Below, in pieces: positions 33,103 to 45,085 of a stretch of 64,000 bases of DNA. The notes under the pieces were generated by a model that made no database searches, was not told the DNA's origin, and was given only the letters and a program-made list of their open reading frames with translations. A program made the translations under genes and the position numbers. Source of the stretch: Peromyscus leucopus (Eukaryota > Chordata > Mammalia > Rodentia > Cricetidae); NCBI RefSeq assembly GCF_004664715.2, contig NC_051071.1:85703436-85767435 (forward strand). Direction: 5' to 3'. How positions within the stretch are numbered: the first letter of the stretch is position 1; the number at the start of each line of letters is the position of its first letter.

Positions 33103-33430
33103 ATATCTTGCTTATGCACTCATAAATGGTCATCTGCTCTCAGGTTGGCTGTATAATTTGGCTATTGTGAATAGTGCAGCAGTAATTATGGGTGTGGAGG
33201 TATATTTATGGCATTCGGCTATTGTGAACAGTGCAGCAGTAATTATGGGTGTGGAGGTGTATTTATGGTATTCGGCTATTGTGAACAGTGCAGCAGTGAT
33301 TATGGGTGTGGAGGTGTATTTATGGTATTCGGCTATTGTGAACAGTGCAGCAGTGATTATGGGTGTGGAGGTGTATTTATGGCATGTTGGGTTACTTTCA
33401 CGTGTGTACCCAGGAGTGGTATGGCTTCGA
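32781..33430 (-). mobile_element. old LINE-1 3' end with private tandem expansion
   Basis: The inverted L1 3' UTR and late ORF2 are visible on the plus strand: TTACTGGTATGTATTGATTG, GAGTCTGGTTTATTTTGCTT, AACATGATGACCTTAG, GGTTGGCTGTATAATTTGGC and GTACCCAGGAGTGGTATGGC. A TA run (33069-33099) and a 57-bp x4 repeat interrupt it. Confidence 0.75.
33160..33387. repeat. 57-bp x 4 tandem repeat inside L1
   Basis: Units start at 33160, 33217, 33274 and 33331 with GGCTATTGTGAA and end in a TTTATGGCATTC/TTTATGGTATTC stretch. Copies differ at only a few bases. The unit is part of the L1 sequence GGCTATTGTGAATAGTGC and is not tandem in ordinary L1 copies. A length of 19 codons keeps the frame open by chance. 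Confidence 0.95.
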
Positions 33431-34431
33431 TTCCTTCAGAGATGGTAAAATTTATTAACTACTAAAGTATCTTTGACTTCAAGATTTGAAAGAATGTTCT
33501 GCGGTGGTTGTCCTTTAGGACACTGAAGTGTTAGGAAACTCAGAGATGAGCAGAGCTCTTGTACAGTTGCCATCAGTCAGCGCCCAGTCATTGGTCGGTT
33601 GTGCTTAGAGTCATTGGTCCATTGCGCTTGCAGTAGCTTCAGTCTCTGGCTTTGTATGCCCAAGAGCTCCTCCTTGGTCTCTCACTCTTCCCTTCCCTCC
33701 ATCTCAATGTCCTGCTGTTCTGTCTCCTTGGTTCTCTCCCTCAGCACTCTGTTCTGTGACTAAAACTACAACTGCTGTACGGTTTCCTCCGTCCCTGACC
33801 ATCAGCGTTCCCAACTTGAAGGCATCTCTCCTGGTACATCCATCTTTTTCTATGGCTCTTAGACTATTCCCTGTATCCTCCTTTCCTTCATGAGCATCCA
33901 GAGGAGACAAAAATAGACAAGGAGATTGGCCATGACTGGGCAGTAAGTGCAAGATTAACAACAATAACCTGAATATAAATAGATCCTTGAGGGTTCATAG
34001 AAGTTGCCCATTATGTGGGGACACAAGGCTGCCTGTGTGATAGGGAAACATTTTGAACTCTCAGTGGTGGGGAACTCCCCCTGTAGACCTGGTGCTAAAG
34101 GAGGAACCACCTGTGATGAAAACAAATCTTCAAAATGTGGAGCAGTGAAAAGTCTTTAGTTGTATGAAAGGACATGCAGATGTCTAAATCCACAAACATC
34201 CTATCCCCAGGGGGCAAATATTACTCAAAGGAGCTCTTCTTGTCTCCAAAACAAATCCATATCCCTAGAACACATTTGCTGTCTGTTTGAGAAAAGGAAT
34301 ATAGCATTAGAAATGAAAAATACCTTTAATTTCTCTTTGAAATTAGCGTTACCACATTCTTCAGTATGTAAGTTATAGGATCTCTTAGTGTTTTTTTTTA
34401 AATCTTCAGAACACATGTTTTAAAGATTTAT
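33431..34431. other. single-copy intergenic DNA
   Basis: No gene is seen. AGTCATTGGTC is duplicated with a 23-bp period at 33586-33629. Confidence 0.5.
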
Positions 34432-34668
34432 TTATTTTTATATGTGTAAGTTTGTGTACCACATGCACAAATATTTTTATATTTATTTCATGTATGTATG
34501 TTTGTGCACCATTTGCATTCCGTGTCCATGGAGGCCAGAAGAGGTCATCGGATCATCTGGAACTGGAGTTACAGATGGTTGTTAGCACCGTGTGGGTTCT
34601 GGAAACCAAACCCTGGTTTTTGTAATAGCAACAGGTGCTCTTAACCACTGAGCCATCTCTCCAGCCCC
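34432..34668 (-). mobile_element. B2/B3 SINE with flanking duplication
   Basis: Inverted copy: AAAGATTTATTTATTTTTAT tail, GGAGGCCAGAAGAGGTCATC, CTCTTAACCACTGAGCCATC and TCTCCAGCCCC at the 5' end. The flanks carry AGAACACAT (34408-34416) and AGAACAGAT (34670-34678). Confidence 0.92.
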
Positions 34669-34678
34669 AAGAACAGAT

Positions 34679-35489
34679 CATTTCAACTTTATCCTGGGAG
34701 ACAGAGTTTCCTAGGAGAGTCTCTAACTGTTGCCACTAGGAAAAAAGTGCTTCCAAATGCCAGGTGGCTCCAGTGTGGGCTGAAAGCAGAAGCTGACTTG
34801 TTCATCTCACTAGCAAATAAATAGGGAGAAGATAAAGTCTTTACATATAAAATCGTATTTTCAGGAAGCCAGAGGGCTAAAATCTTCAACCTGGTGAGTG
34901 TATAGAAGAGCTCTCTGACCAAAGAGAGAGCTCTTTTTCCTTAAAAAGAATGAAACAATAATTTCAGTAGAGGCTGCAGAAAGTAGGACAACTCTACTTT
35001 TCATTGGTCACTGGAGAGGTCGAGAACCAGGGAGGCTAGAGTGATGGACTCCAGCAAGTGTTACAGAGTGAAGGAGAGTGTTTCCCGTCCTTTTAATTAA
35101 CAATTCTAAGGCATACAAGCCATCCCACCACGAACTCCACCCAGTGGAGACAATCCTCCCCCACCTCTTCCCGCCCCAGGTGTCAGAGGCTCATTCTTCC
35201 TGCTCCATCAGCTTAGTGTGTAAATATTGAAGCAAGTCTGGGGAGCCCGGGAAGGGAATGATCATTACTACATTAATACTAATGAGTGAGACAGAATCCA
35301 CAGTGTGTTTGGCTAATGTTGCCACAGAAGGAATGTCTTACAAAGAAGGAAATCAACAGGATGATTATTGATTAAAAATAAAAAAGATCAAGATAAAATC
35401 CATGAGGTAATAAAAGAAAGAAGAGAGGGAGGAAAGAGAATATGGGCTTAGGAAATCTCTCTCTCCTTCCCTCTCCTCTTCCTGTCTGT
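34679..35489. other. single-copy intergenic DNA
   Basis: No gene or recognised repeat. Confidence 0.5.
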
Positions 35490-35496
35490 CTTCGGT

Positions 35497-35556
<60 letters not shown>

Positions 35557-35840
35557 CCCCTCTCTCCCTCCCACCCTCCTTCCCCTCTCTCTCCTTTCTC
35601 TTTCAATACTGTGTTCTTTCTCCCTATTTCTCTCCCTCCCTCTTCTCTCTCCCTCTTTCCTCTCCCTCTCTGTTCTCTCCTTCCCCCTGTCCTCCCCCTC
35701 TCTTTTTCCCTCCTTCTCTCCCTCCCTCTCCCCCTCCCTTCCTCCTTCTCTCTCCCCTCCCTCTCTGTTATCTCCCCTCCCCTCTCTTCCCCCTCTCCAT
35801 CCCCTCTCTTCCCCCCTTCCCCCTCCCCTTCTCTGGTCTC
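35490..35840. repeat. polypyrimidine tract, (CT)n then CCCTCT-rich
   Basis: A pure CT run of about 50 bp (about 35500-35551) followed by about 290 bp of almost only C and T. The long Ser/Leu/Pro and Glu/Arg open frames on both strands are products of this composition. Confidence 0.95.
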
Positions 35841-36211
35841 AGAGGATCTGGATGCTCCTCTGTAAAGAGGAGTTTTGGGGAAGGGAAGAAAACAGAAGAG
35901 AATATAATAACAGCCATGTGAACTTAGAAAAGCCATTTTTCCTTTGCACCTCATTAAATGTTGTAACACCACCCTTATCAAACCCATCCAATACTTGCAC
36001 AAAAGCCATTTATTTGGGAGTGGACACGGAGCTTATTTGTTTTAAAGGGTCTGCCACACAGTCGCTGTTGCGATGACACTTCACATCCTTCATTTTGGAA
36101 TGCTTTCACTTCAAAGAAATTCAACGTCCTGTCCTGAAGGAGGTTTAGAAAGGAGCTAGGCTCTGGGTGATTTCCAACACCATAGCTAGCTCCCAGTTTC
36201 TGCTGTTGTGG
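35841..36211. other. single-copy intergenic DNA
   Basis: No gene or recognised repeat. Confidence 0.45.
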
Positions 36212-36335
36212 GGAGCCTCCCCACAGGCTCGGCCGCGGCTGGGGTGGCGGCAGCTCGCGCTTCCCCCAGCCAACACAAGGAGGCAGTGCGGGAAAGCTGG
36301 CTCCGGCTGGCTGGCTGGGAGCTGCCGCAGACTGC
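36212..36335. other. CpG-rich block (candidate regulatory element or unannotated first exon)
   Basis: Nine CpGs in about 125 bp at high GC, including GGCTCGGCCGCGGCTGG and CAGCTCGCGC, in AT-rich surroundings. Too short for a standard CpG island. No splice donor or coding frame stands out. Confidence 0.35.
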
Positions 36336-37236
36336 AGAGGGACCAGGGACACCTCACCAGCTGAGTTCTGAAGTCCCTCCTTGCTTGTTCAGATTTTACA
36401 CAACTGAGACTTTTTTAAGAAAAAGGGTCGATTTACCCGACCTTGGTGATAGTGTAGATGTGTCACTGGGGACAAAAACACTATAAAAACTATAAAAAAG
36501 TGACAATTATTTATTTAAAGCAGTTTTATACTGCGTGTTATATCCAGTTCCCAACACCCATGGAGGAGACATGCTGATTTCATCTCCCAAAAGAGCTCAC
36601 AAAGCACAATAAAACACATCACGCCGCCTAATTCTCCATGCGTCCTTGAGATTACAACATCACAACGGTTGCTCCCATTTCACCAGGACCTGCCGCCCGG
36701 CCCATGACTGCAAGACTGCGTTTAGTAAGATCTCTCAATGGCTGGATAGGGACTTCAGCCTCCGCAGCCTCACAGTGTCACAGGTCACATAGACAGAAAT
36801 CAGGGGTCTGCGTTCTCCCAAAGGGCTCCTCACAATGGAGGGAACAGGGCATGAAGTTCACAGCCTCCTCCGTGTAATCTTCACCCCAAAACTAATCCCC
36901 TGCCTTGCACTCAGCTCAGCATATTCCAAGTGAGCTCCTCTTCCAGTTTTCCTCCCTGATTACTTATGGATCTAAACATCTGCCCTTGCAAGGCATTCTG
37001 CTCTCATCTCTGCTACCTTCTCCCCTCCTACTCCTGTGGGGAGCCTGGGGAGAGGGGTTCCCTCTTCTGCAGGGTCTGCCCAAGCCACTCTTCTCCATGC
37101 CCACCGGCTGTGACCACAAGGACTGGTTGGAGGTTTTCAGAACTGGAAGTCCCTCCCCTGCTGGGCTCAGGCCTGTGTGACACTCCCAGAGCAGTCATTC
37201 TGAAGCTTCTATCATCAGGTTACTACCCAGTTCCAA
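36336..37236. other. single-copy intergenic DNA
   Basis: No gene or recognised repeat. Overlapping open frames near 36.9-37.2 kb have no motifs. Confidence 0.45.
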
Positions 37237-37302
37237 GATCGAATGCGTCCTGTTTGGATCACAGCTTTCCCTTGTTCTGATCCAAACAGGACACATTTGA
37301 TC
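37237..37302. repeat. 25-bp inverted repeat with 16-nt loop
   Basis: The arms are 37237-37261 and 37278-37302, with 23 of 25 positions complementary and a perfect 15-bp inner stem (GTCCTGTTTGGATCA / TGATCCAAACAGGAC). In plus-strand RNA one of the two differences becomes a G-U pair. The size (66 nt) is that of a microRNA precursor. Function unknown. Confidence 0.9.
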
Positions 37303-40300
37303 CAGGCAATAGCCAGAAACACACAATTTGACTTAAACTCACTTTCCAAGTCGAACCTGCTTTTCTTTGTGCAGACTGTGCCTCTCTCTCCTCTCGCCTC
37401 CCCCATCCCCACCAAGACTGCAGTATCTTTACAGGGACTCCCCTTTTTCCACACCTCCACATCATATATATATTCAGGGAAGCCCACACCCAACCCAGTC
37501 ACAAGCCTTTTTCCCCTTTAAAATCCAGTGTGAGGTGAGTGTGAGCAGTAAATGAGTGCAAGACTGCCAAGGTACCTCTGGGTAGCAATGGCCCCTAGCT
37601 TTATAGTCTCAGTAGCACCTGTGACTCACCTTTCCCATGGGGCAAATGCTCATGGGCAGTGGCTAGGTCTTCGCTTCTCTGAACGCCCCACAGCCTTTGC
37701 ACAGCCTTCACATCCTTGCTTGCGGGTAGGTGTGCAAGTAAATTAATGGAGGAAAGTTTCAACTAAGCCAAAATAAAGTGTCCCATTTGCCTCCCCTATG
37801 TGCTAAAATAAAATACACGCAATAATTAAATATTCCAGCACCCAATAAATACAATTTTAATATTTATCAAAAGCAACATAGGCACCCAGCACTGTATGGT
37901 ATGCTACAGTAAGATCAAACAAACAAACAAACACAAAACAAGTCCGTCCCAAAGTTCTAGGGGAGGAGACAACGAGTAACTCGCTGCTTTTGTAAAACTT
38001 AGTGGAACCTTAAGAGCTAAAGAATGGGTGAAGTAATGGAGGAGGGGCTGTGAAAGAAGTGGACTGAGAGAGGGGTTCAAGGAATGTTTCTCAGAGGGGA
38101 AAAGGTGGGATTAAAGGATGAGAGGGGGTCAGCAATCCAGGGGCCAGGGGGAGGCTTGGGGCAGATAGAGGAAACCAAGGGGTATTAGCTGAGGGGAAGG
38201 GGAAAACGTGATACTCTCCAGGAACTGAAGTTCATGCCTACATGTGAGGAGTGCCTTGGGGCAATCAGGACTGGATGCAGAGCTTGTACACCTTAGTAGG
38301 GAAGTAGATTTTCTTCAGAATTTGTAGAAAGCCCTTCCAGGGCTTAATCGGCATAAAGATATGATCAATCTGTGCTTGTAGTTCATCCTGGCTGCTCTGA
38401 AGAGAACAAACTGAAAAAGCATGAAAGAAAAGACAGAGGAACTCGTGTGGTGAGGACCATCGCAAGGGTCCAGGGAAGAAGCAGTGTGGTTTAGAAGGGG
38501 CTTCAGCGTGCTCTTGTGGGATGGGAGGCAGAGCTGGGGTGCTGCTGGCCCACTTAGTATCAGTCACAAGGAGAGCATGGCTCGGGCATCCAGCCTGGAG
38601 TTCAGGCTGAGAGTCGCAGTGAGCGGTTTCCTAATGCAAGATTGAAATAGATTCGAAGAGGAGGAAATCAATTTGCTCACACTCTCAGGCCATTTTGAGT
38701 TATTATTTAATGATGAGTACCCAGCATATCTTTTTGAGCATCTATTAAAGGTTGGATGCTATCATTAGATGCTATAGGAGGTAAGGCAAAATCCACGCAC
38801 TTGTCTCGCCATGTGGTGAAGAATGCCAATATTACCTAAGAATTCTTAAAGTTAGATAGTATCCACAGTAGGCATACAGATTCTGCTGTGGAGATCTAAC
38901 GTAATAAAACATCACATGATTTTTAAAGGTGTTTCTTGCATTCTTTGTTCATGTTTGAAATATAAAATTTAGTCAGTGTTTTGCAAATAAACCTAGAAAT
39001 TTGTGGACATTCAAACCCAAGTGAAACATATAATTTTAGGAACAGGTGTCAGTCATACTGTTCTTGTAAGAATATGGCTTCTAGTTTTACTCATCTCAAG
39101 CTCAGAGCATCTTTGACAGACAAGCACAGCTGGAGTATGGCCGGAAGTCACCAGCCCCATCCATTCCTCCTTCTATCAGCAGGTGCCTGTTCACACCAAG
39201 AGCTTGGTGACCTAAAGAAAAGAATAAGATTGTACAATTGTACAGCTTTACCAAGAGGCCGGTCGAAAAGCTAAAGTGAGGAACTACATGAAATTATAGT
39301 GAAGCTCACTCTTCAGACTGTTAGCACTTATATTCTAAAATTTTTCTTCATATACACCACCGTTTATGATCAGATCATTGACGAGAATAACTCACCTAAG
39401 GCTAAAGGAAAAAGTGTTTCGCAGCATGTCTCTTTTAAACATTTTACCTGGTCTTCCACAGTCATATATAACTAGATAATAACACATTCATTAGCTGATC
39501 ACGCATGGAGAACTCTGACTCTGAACCCAAGTTAATAAAATACCCATAAATTAAAATTTGGCCACAGGATTGAATAGCTCTCTTAAAATGCCCGCCCAGG
39601 CCAGCTGGGAGTGTCATATGGTTCGTGTGATAGTTTACTTTTTACTTTGTAATGTTTGTCTGCCTCAGGAATTGCTTTTCCCTGGGACTGGCCCAGAATT
39701 AGGCTTGTCAGTTTTCTGACCTGTAGTCTGCCGGGGCTCACGTTGTCACAGGCACCCTCCTATGGCTCAAACTGTGGTCGTTTTCTGTGGGTGCTCATTC
39801 TCTCCCATCTCCCCCCACATTCACTGTGTGCTGAGGTCAGCCACGAGGGTCTGGGTATGGGAGCTGACAAGAACACTCTACTCCTTCTCTGGTAACATCG
39901 CATGGATTCAGCAGCCATCTGTCTTCCTTTGATCCTCGGCAAGCGCCAGCCCTTTCTCACTGAGTCGTCCTCCACGGTTTGTTTTTAATATTTAAACAGT
40001 TTGGACATCTCTAAAAGTGGAATGACATTGACAGGGAGATAAGGTGCCAATCAATTTATTAAGTGATTTTGTACGAAAATGGCAATGTTAACATGACCCT
40101 GGAGCATGGCTAATTCATCCACTGAGAAGCGTGAAGAAAGCCGCTTGCCTGTCCTTGTCTCGCACGAGCCAGGGCCTCCGCACTGAGGCCTTCTCTGCTC
40201 TCAAGTGGAACAGGGCTTTCTGTGTTTTCAAAGTTTGATCAGTAGACATCAAGAGTACTTCTTACTTCTAGATTTCTCTGCTTCATCGAATTATGGATAC

Positions 40301-40785
40301 TAGGTAGATCATGAGCATGTTTTGGTCTTCTAAGAGGACCTGCCAATGTTTTATATGTCATCAAGCCTCCTGAGTTGATGAGATTTTTCAGTAAATAATT
40401 TTCAAAGAGAGAAAGATTTATAGAAAAGGTAAGTTTGCTTATTCATTTCAGTCCAGAGCATTCAGGCATGGCTGGTGATAAAGGTAGCCAGAGAATGCAC
40501 ATAGGGTTCGGTATTTTGAAGCAAAATATACAACATCCGTAGAAATATGAGCTAAGGTTACCTTTATCCCTTATTCTATGTGAATGCCAAACAACTTCAA
40601 AATGAAATAACAAAGAATTAATATGACCTTTCAATAACCTTGTTCAGGGTAAAATATCTAACTCTTGCAATGAATTCTCCTGGCTGTCTCACAAGACCAA
40701 TTTTACATAAAGTAGACTCAGTCATTCGCCTGTCAGCCAGACACAACAAAAAGAGCCAATGACAGTTCAGATAGACTGCCACTGT
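37303..40785. other. single-copy intergenic DNA
   Basis: No gene is seen. 38700-38775 resembles an old L2 3' end (GTACCCAGCATAT, TTTGAGCATCTATTAAAGG), but weakly. 37780-37900 is AT-rich unique sequence. Confidence 0.45.
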
Positions 40786-40841
40786 GGTGGCTCATTTCAT
40801 GTCAACTCCACTGAGCTCAGAGGTGTTCAGGTAATATTGCT

Positions 40842-40895
<54 letters not shown>

Positions 40896-41346
40896 GTTGG
40901 GAGGGAGTATTCCAAAAGGACACTGGCAGTGAAACTGGTAGGCTCCTCAGAAAGGAGACATCATTCAATCTACTGAAGGCTGATAGAACACACAGGTACA
41001 TGAGGAGCAGCTTTGTTCCTGCTCACTCGAGGACGTCTGTCTTCTCCTGTCCTTGCGTGTGCTTCTGATTCTTTAGTTTGACCTTTAGGTCCAAGATGGG
41101 ACATACACCGTTAGCTCCTCATCTTCTTGAACCTTCTTGTGTGTTCTGGAAGACTGCTATCAGCTTCCCTGAACCTCCAGCTTGCCAATGAATAGATCCT
41201 GGCATTTTCCAGACTCTGTAATTGCATGAACCAATCTTACTGAACAAATGGCTTTATTTGTAAATACATGTAAAAAATGCCCCTGTGTGTGTATGGATTG
41301 GGGGGGGGGAGTGTTCTTTTTCTCTGGAGAATCCTGACTAATAGCC
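40786..41346 (-). mobile_element. ERVL-class LTR, MLT2-like, with (GT)n
   Basis: The plus strand reads as an inverted LTR: GTGGTGGCTCATTTCATGTC, a GT run (40843-40887), ATTCAATCTACTGAAGGCTG, CTGTAATTGCATGAACCAAT and TTCTCTGGAGAATCCTGACT. This order follows recalled MLT2-type LTRs, whose forward end carries AGTCAGGGTTCTCCAGAGAA. Confidence 0.55.
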
Positions 41347-41608
41347 GCATTTAAGGGATAAATGAGAAAGAAAAATGACTAAACACAAGGGATGAGCAGA
41401 GAAATAGTTGGAGAATATTATGTAATAAAAGTAAATTGATATAGGAACTACAAGATGGCAGGGCCCAAGAAATGAGAAAAATAATTCAATTATTATTGAC
41501 TACTATGTCCAGAGAATATGGATTATTCTGTTTCTCAGGGATAAAGGTTTTTCAGGCCTGAAACAGCCCATTACCATTTTCAGATGGCACATGACTAGTT
41601 CTCTAATG
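41347..41608. other. single-copy intergenic DNA
   Basis: Nothing recognised. Confidence 0.45.
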
Positions 41609-42048
41609 GGTTAAATTGGGTCCTACCAAAAAGATCTGCTATACCCCCCAACTCCTGTACCTCAGAATATGACCTTAGTTTGAAATAAGGCTTTTAGAGG
41701 CAGTTAAGTTAAAGTGAGGTCATTAAGGTGAGCCCTAATTGAATGTGACTAGTGTCTTTAAAATGCAGGGACACTTGAATACAGAGACAGGAACGCACAC
41801 AAGTAAGACTGGATGAAGACACACGGGGAGAAGTCAGGAGAGAGGGAAGTGATGCTCCAACAAGCCACAGCCCGACAAAGGCGGCTGGCCAGCTCCAGAG
41901 GAGGTTAGTGTTGCCGCTTGAAGCTGTCAGAGGTCACGGCCCTTCCCTCTCAGCTCTCAGCCTACAGAACTATGAGACAAGGAGCCGCCACTTTCTCTAG
42001 CCACCCAGCTCTTAACACTTTGCTTCAGCAGCCAGAGGACACAAGTAA
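41609..42048 (+). mobile_element. MLT1 MaLR LTR
   Basis: Ordered matches to MLT1: TTAAATTGGGTCCTACCAAA, CTGTACCTCAGAATATGACC, AGTTAAAGTGAGGTCATTAA, GAGCCCTAATTGAATGTGAC, GATGAAGACACACGGGGAGA and CCTACAGAACTATGAGACAA, then GCCACCCAG. Confidence 0.88.
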
Positions 42049-42859
42049 GTTCTGTCAGACTAGGCAGCGATGGTATCTACCAGCTTTGACCCCCAGGTAG
42101 GAGAATTCATGAACCAGAACAAAGGAAATGCTTGGGTGGAGCTGCTGGTGGTTTGATCCTGGCGGTGGGCGGCACCTTTCTTGCAGAGTGCTTACAGAAT
42201 ACCCTCTGCCTCCTCTTAAATCTAACAGTCCCCCGTCCCTGATTTGTCCTCCTAGTAACAAGTGGGCTAGGAACAGGGGAAACAGAGGGTGTGGGTACCG
42301 TGGTGAGCCAGGGGAGAAGCATCAAGGGCTTGGGGCTTGGATCAGGAAGTTGGAATTGTCCGTTCTCGTCCCACCCAATCCTGGCCTCCAGAAAAGCATT
42401 TCTGGTAGTCCTTGTGCTTAAGGATGTGGCTGCAAATGGGACAAGGAAACTCTACCCTGGAGGTTATGTTCTGGCCTGATCTCACACTATCTCATACAAA
42501 TACATCTTTCCTGAACAAGCCAATCAAGACAGCTTAATCCTGCTTACACTCAGACTTTGAAAGAGTTGGATCCCATACATGATCTGGAATTATTCAAACA
42601 ACCTTTCAGTGAGTATTTTTCTTCTGTAGACATTGAAATCCAAATAGGTTGATTTCTAGTCTTTCAAACCCTGATAAGATAAACTACCAAACCTCCCCAA
42701 GTGTATATGCACGTATGAGAGAGACAGAGACGGAGACAGGAAGAGGGGAAGGTTCTGGGAGGGAAGATGGGAATATTAATATAAATTATGCTGCTGGCAC
42801 TGACGTGTGCAGCTGGTATTTCCATTGTCTCATCTCTATGACAGTGCCCCCCTCTGGAA
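42049..42859. other. single-copy intergenic DNA
   Basis: No gene is supported. Overlapping short frames only. Confidence 0.45.
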
Positions 42860-43190
42860 GCTGTTAGGCTAAGAGCTAATGTCGGATGTGCCACACAAAG
42901 GTGATGGCAAATTGATGAGCCTGTAAAGAGATTTAGAGGCAAATAGGGAAATGCATTGTTAATGCTATTAAATATTACTTAGCCCACACAAGCTGCGTGT
43001 TCAACAGTTTAAACTTTAATTGCTAGCTGATGCAGAAACAAGCCTGGATGTATGTAAATCCTATTGAAAGCTAATATCATTCTGGCTGTTCGGATGGATT
43101 AGCAGCCACTACAATTAGCAGTGTGTGCGGCTAATGACATTAGGGCGGAATCCATCATGCAGCAACCTGAGCCTTAAATCTGCAGGGAAG
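42860..43190. promoter_or_regulatory. candidate developmental enhancer-like element
   Basis: A repeat-free block rich in homeodomain cores: several GCTAAT or ATTAGC motifs, TTTAATTGCTAGC, GGATTA at 43096-43101, and the near-palindrome TAATGACATTA at 43132-43142. Such clustering in unique intergenic sequence is typical of conserved enhancers. Conservation could not be tested, so this is inference. Confidence 0.35.
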
Positions 43191-44084
43191 TTAAGGCTCT
43201 TCCCCTCACAGAAGTCCCATCCTGGGGAATCCTGCCAATCAACACACAACAGCCCTGGGTGTGAGCCAAGAAGGTTGTAGGAAGAAGAGGGCTCCGTGCA
43301 TCACCTTGAATTGTTCCTCTTACCCTTTGTGGTAACTCCAACGAAGCGCGCTCCGGCTGACACCACATCCTTCCCACTTCCCATGGAATGACGCTGCAGT
43401 CCAGCACAGAGGCAGAAGGGTCCACCCGCAACTGTTGAGCTGCAATCTCACTCTGAATGCTGTGGTTGTGGCAGAAGGAGAAAAAGCATGGCTTTTGCTC
43501 AGATGCGGCACCATCGGAGCAGGCTGCGGTACAGCATACTTACCCAAATGCTCGTGATTCCTAAGAGGCCTCGGTGACAAGAAATCTCATTTAAAACATC
43601 ATTGGTTTATGGCAGTCTACAGAAGCTGTCATACTCAGAGTAAAACATCTGAACTGACTCTAAAAATGAGCATTGATGTTGTCATGGGAGTTGCTGACTA
43701 GATGATGCCCACAGTGCAGTAGAGAGGATAGAGTGAAGCATGGTTCTGTCCCTCAGATTGGGGAATAGCTGTCTGCTGCTAACAGATTTCCATTCCACTC
43801 TGAGAAACTTGAAAACTAACCTTTGTCAGTGAAACTTTCACTGTGCAAAAGGCTGTAGCTTTGCTTATCTAATGTAAAAGATGTTATAATTGTAATTACA
43901 TATATATATGCAGTCTGTGTCACAATTAAGCTAAAATGACTCTTTACAAATGATTTTAGTGAACCTAATTTTTACAATAACTGTTTTATAATGAAATCTA
44001 AATATACCTAGGTTTTAAAAATACATATTAATATTAATATATGAGACTCCTTATTTTAAATAGATGGGTATTTTGTCAGTTAAG

Positions 44085-44119
<35 letters not shown>

Positions 44120-44639
44120 CATATATATAAATCCAAAAGTGTGAATTATTACTAAGTAGTAAAGACTTCACTTTCTAATTCTGCATATTCAATAACTGAT
44201 AGTTTGTTCATTTAGAAGGTAGTGTGTATTATACTGTTTGGGATGATGTTAGTGTATCAGATATATATATATATATATAATTACAGCGTAGGGAAAACAT
44301 TTTGCATGCCTTGCCGCATGCTTGTTGGTGAAATGGTAGAATCTGATACATCACACACATGTTCCATACAAGGAACTTGTACTACATGAACATGATGTGT
44401 AAACACTTCAGGAAATAACCCATAGCTGGGAGCTTACAGGCCCCAGAGGTCAATCTAGGACAATGATTCTGCTAAAAAGGACCTAATATCAAAATGGCCT
44501 GTAGATTCCTATTTTTCTACCTCAGACATCATCATCAGAAAAGTTTCTTTGCGTAGTAGATGTTGCCAAACACAGAAACTCACAACTGGTCAAAGTGTGC
44601 AGAGCAAGTGTGAGTGGAGTGATCAGCCATGAGTGGGAC
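43191..44639. other. single-copy intergenic DNA with microsatellites
   Basis: (AC)n/(AT)n at 44085-44130 and (AT)n at 44257-44279. No gene. Confidence 0.5.
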
Positions 44640-45085
44640 ATGTGAATGACACTCCTCACCTAGGGTCAGGGACTGTCATGGAAAGGGGGGGCAGAGACAC
44701 TGCAAGAGCCAGAGGAGGACAGTGTCCTCTGGACATGACAGGACCACTGCAATCATGAACACCAGCAGCTGTGGTCCCCTGCACATGGTTGAACCCAGTC
44801 AACACTCCAGCATGGAGGGAGAAGGGGTTCATGAACCCAACCTCTAACTGACGATCGATCCATGGACACAGTTGATGGTTTGCGGAGAGGGGAGTCAATC
44901 TCTCTAAGGCTGTGGCTCCTGGCAGTTAGCTATGCTCCAGCACAGCCCCATACGCACAGATGAAGTTGGTGGATTAAGAAAAAGAAGACAGGAAAGTGGG
45001 TGGGTGGAGAGGTGGGGTAGGGGTGGATCTGGGAGGAGTTAGGGGTGAATGTGATTAAAATACATTGTATGGAATTCTCAAATAA
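44640..45085 (+). mobile_element. rodent LINE-1 3' UTR, 3' end preserved
   Basis: AGACACTGCAAGAGCCAGAG, ATGACAGGACCACTGCAATC, CAGCAGCTGTGGTCCCCTGC, CACTCCAGCATGGAGGGAGA and GTGATTAAAATACATTGTAT, then ATTCTCAAATAATTAATG, in the order of the rodent L1 3' UTR. Confidence 0.85.

Noticed and set aside
33158..33448. Repeat protein or CRISPR-like array with 57-bp units
   Set aside because: Units are directly adjacent without spacers, derive from L1 sequence, and stay open only because 57 is divisible by three.
35442..36076. Ser/Leu-rich and Glu/Arg-rich frames of 159-193 codons
   Set aside because: Products of the polypyrimidine tract.
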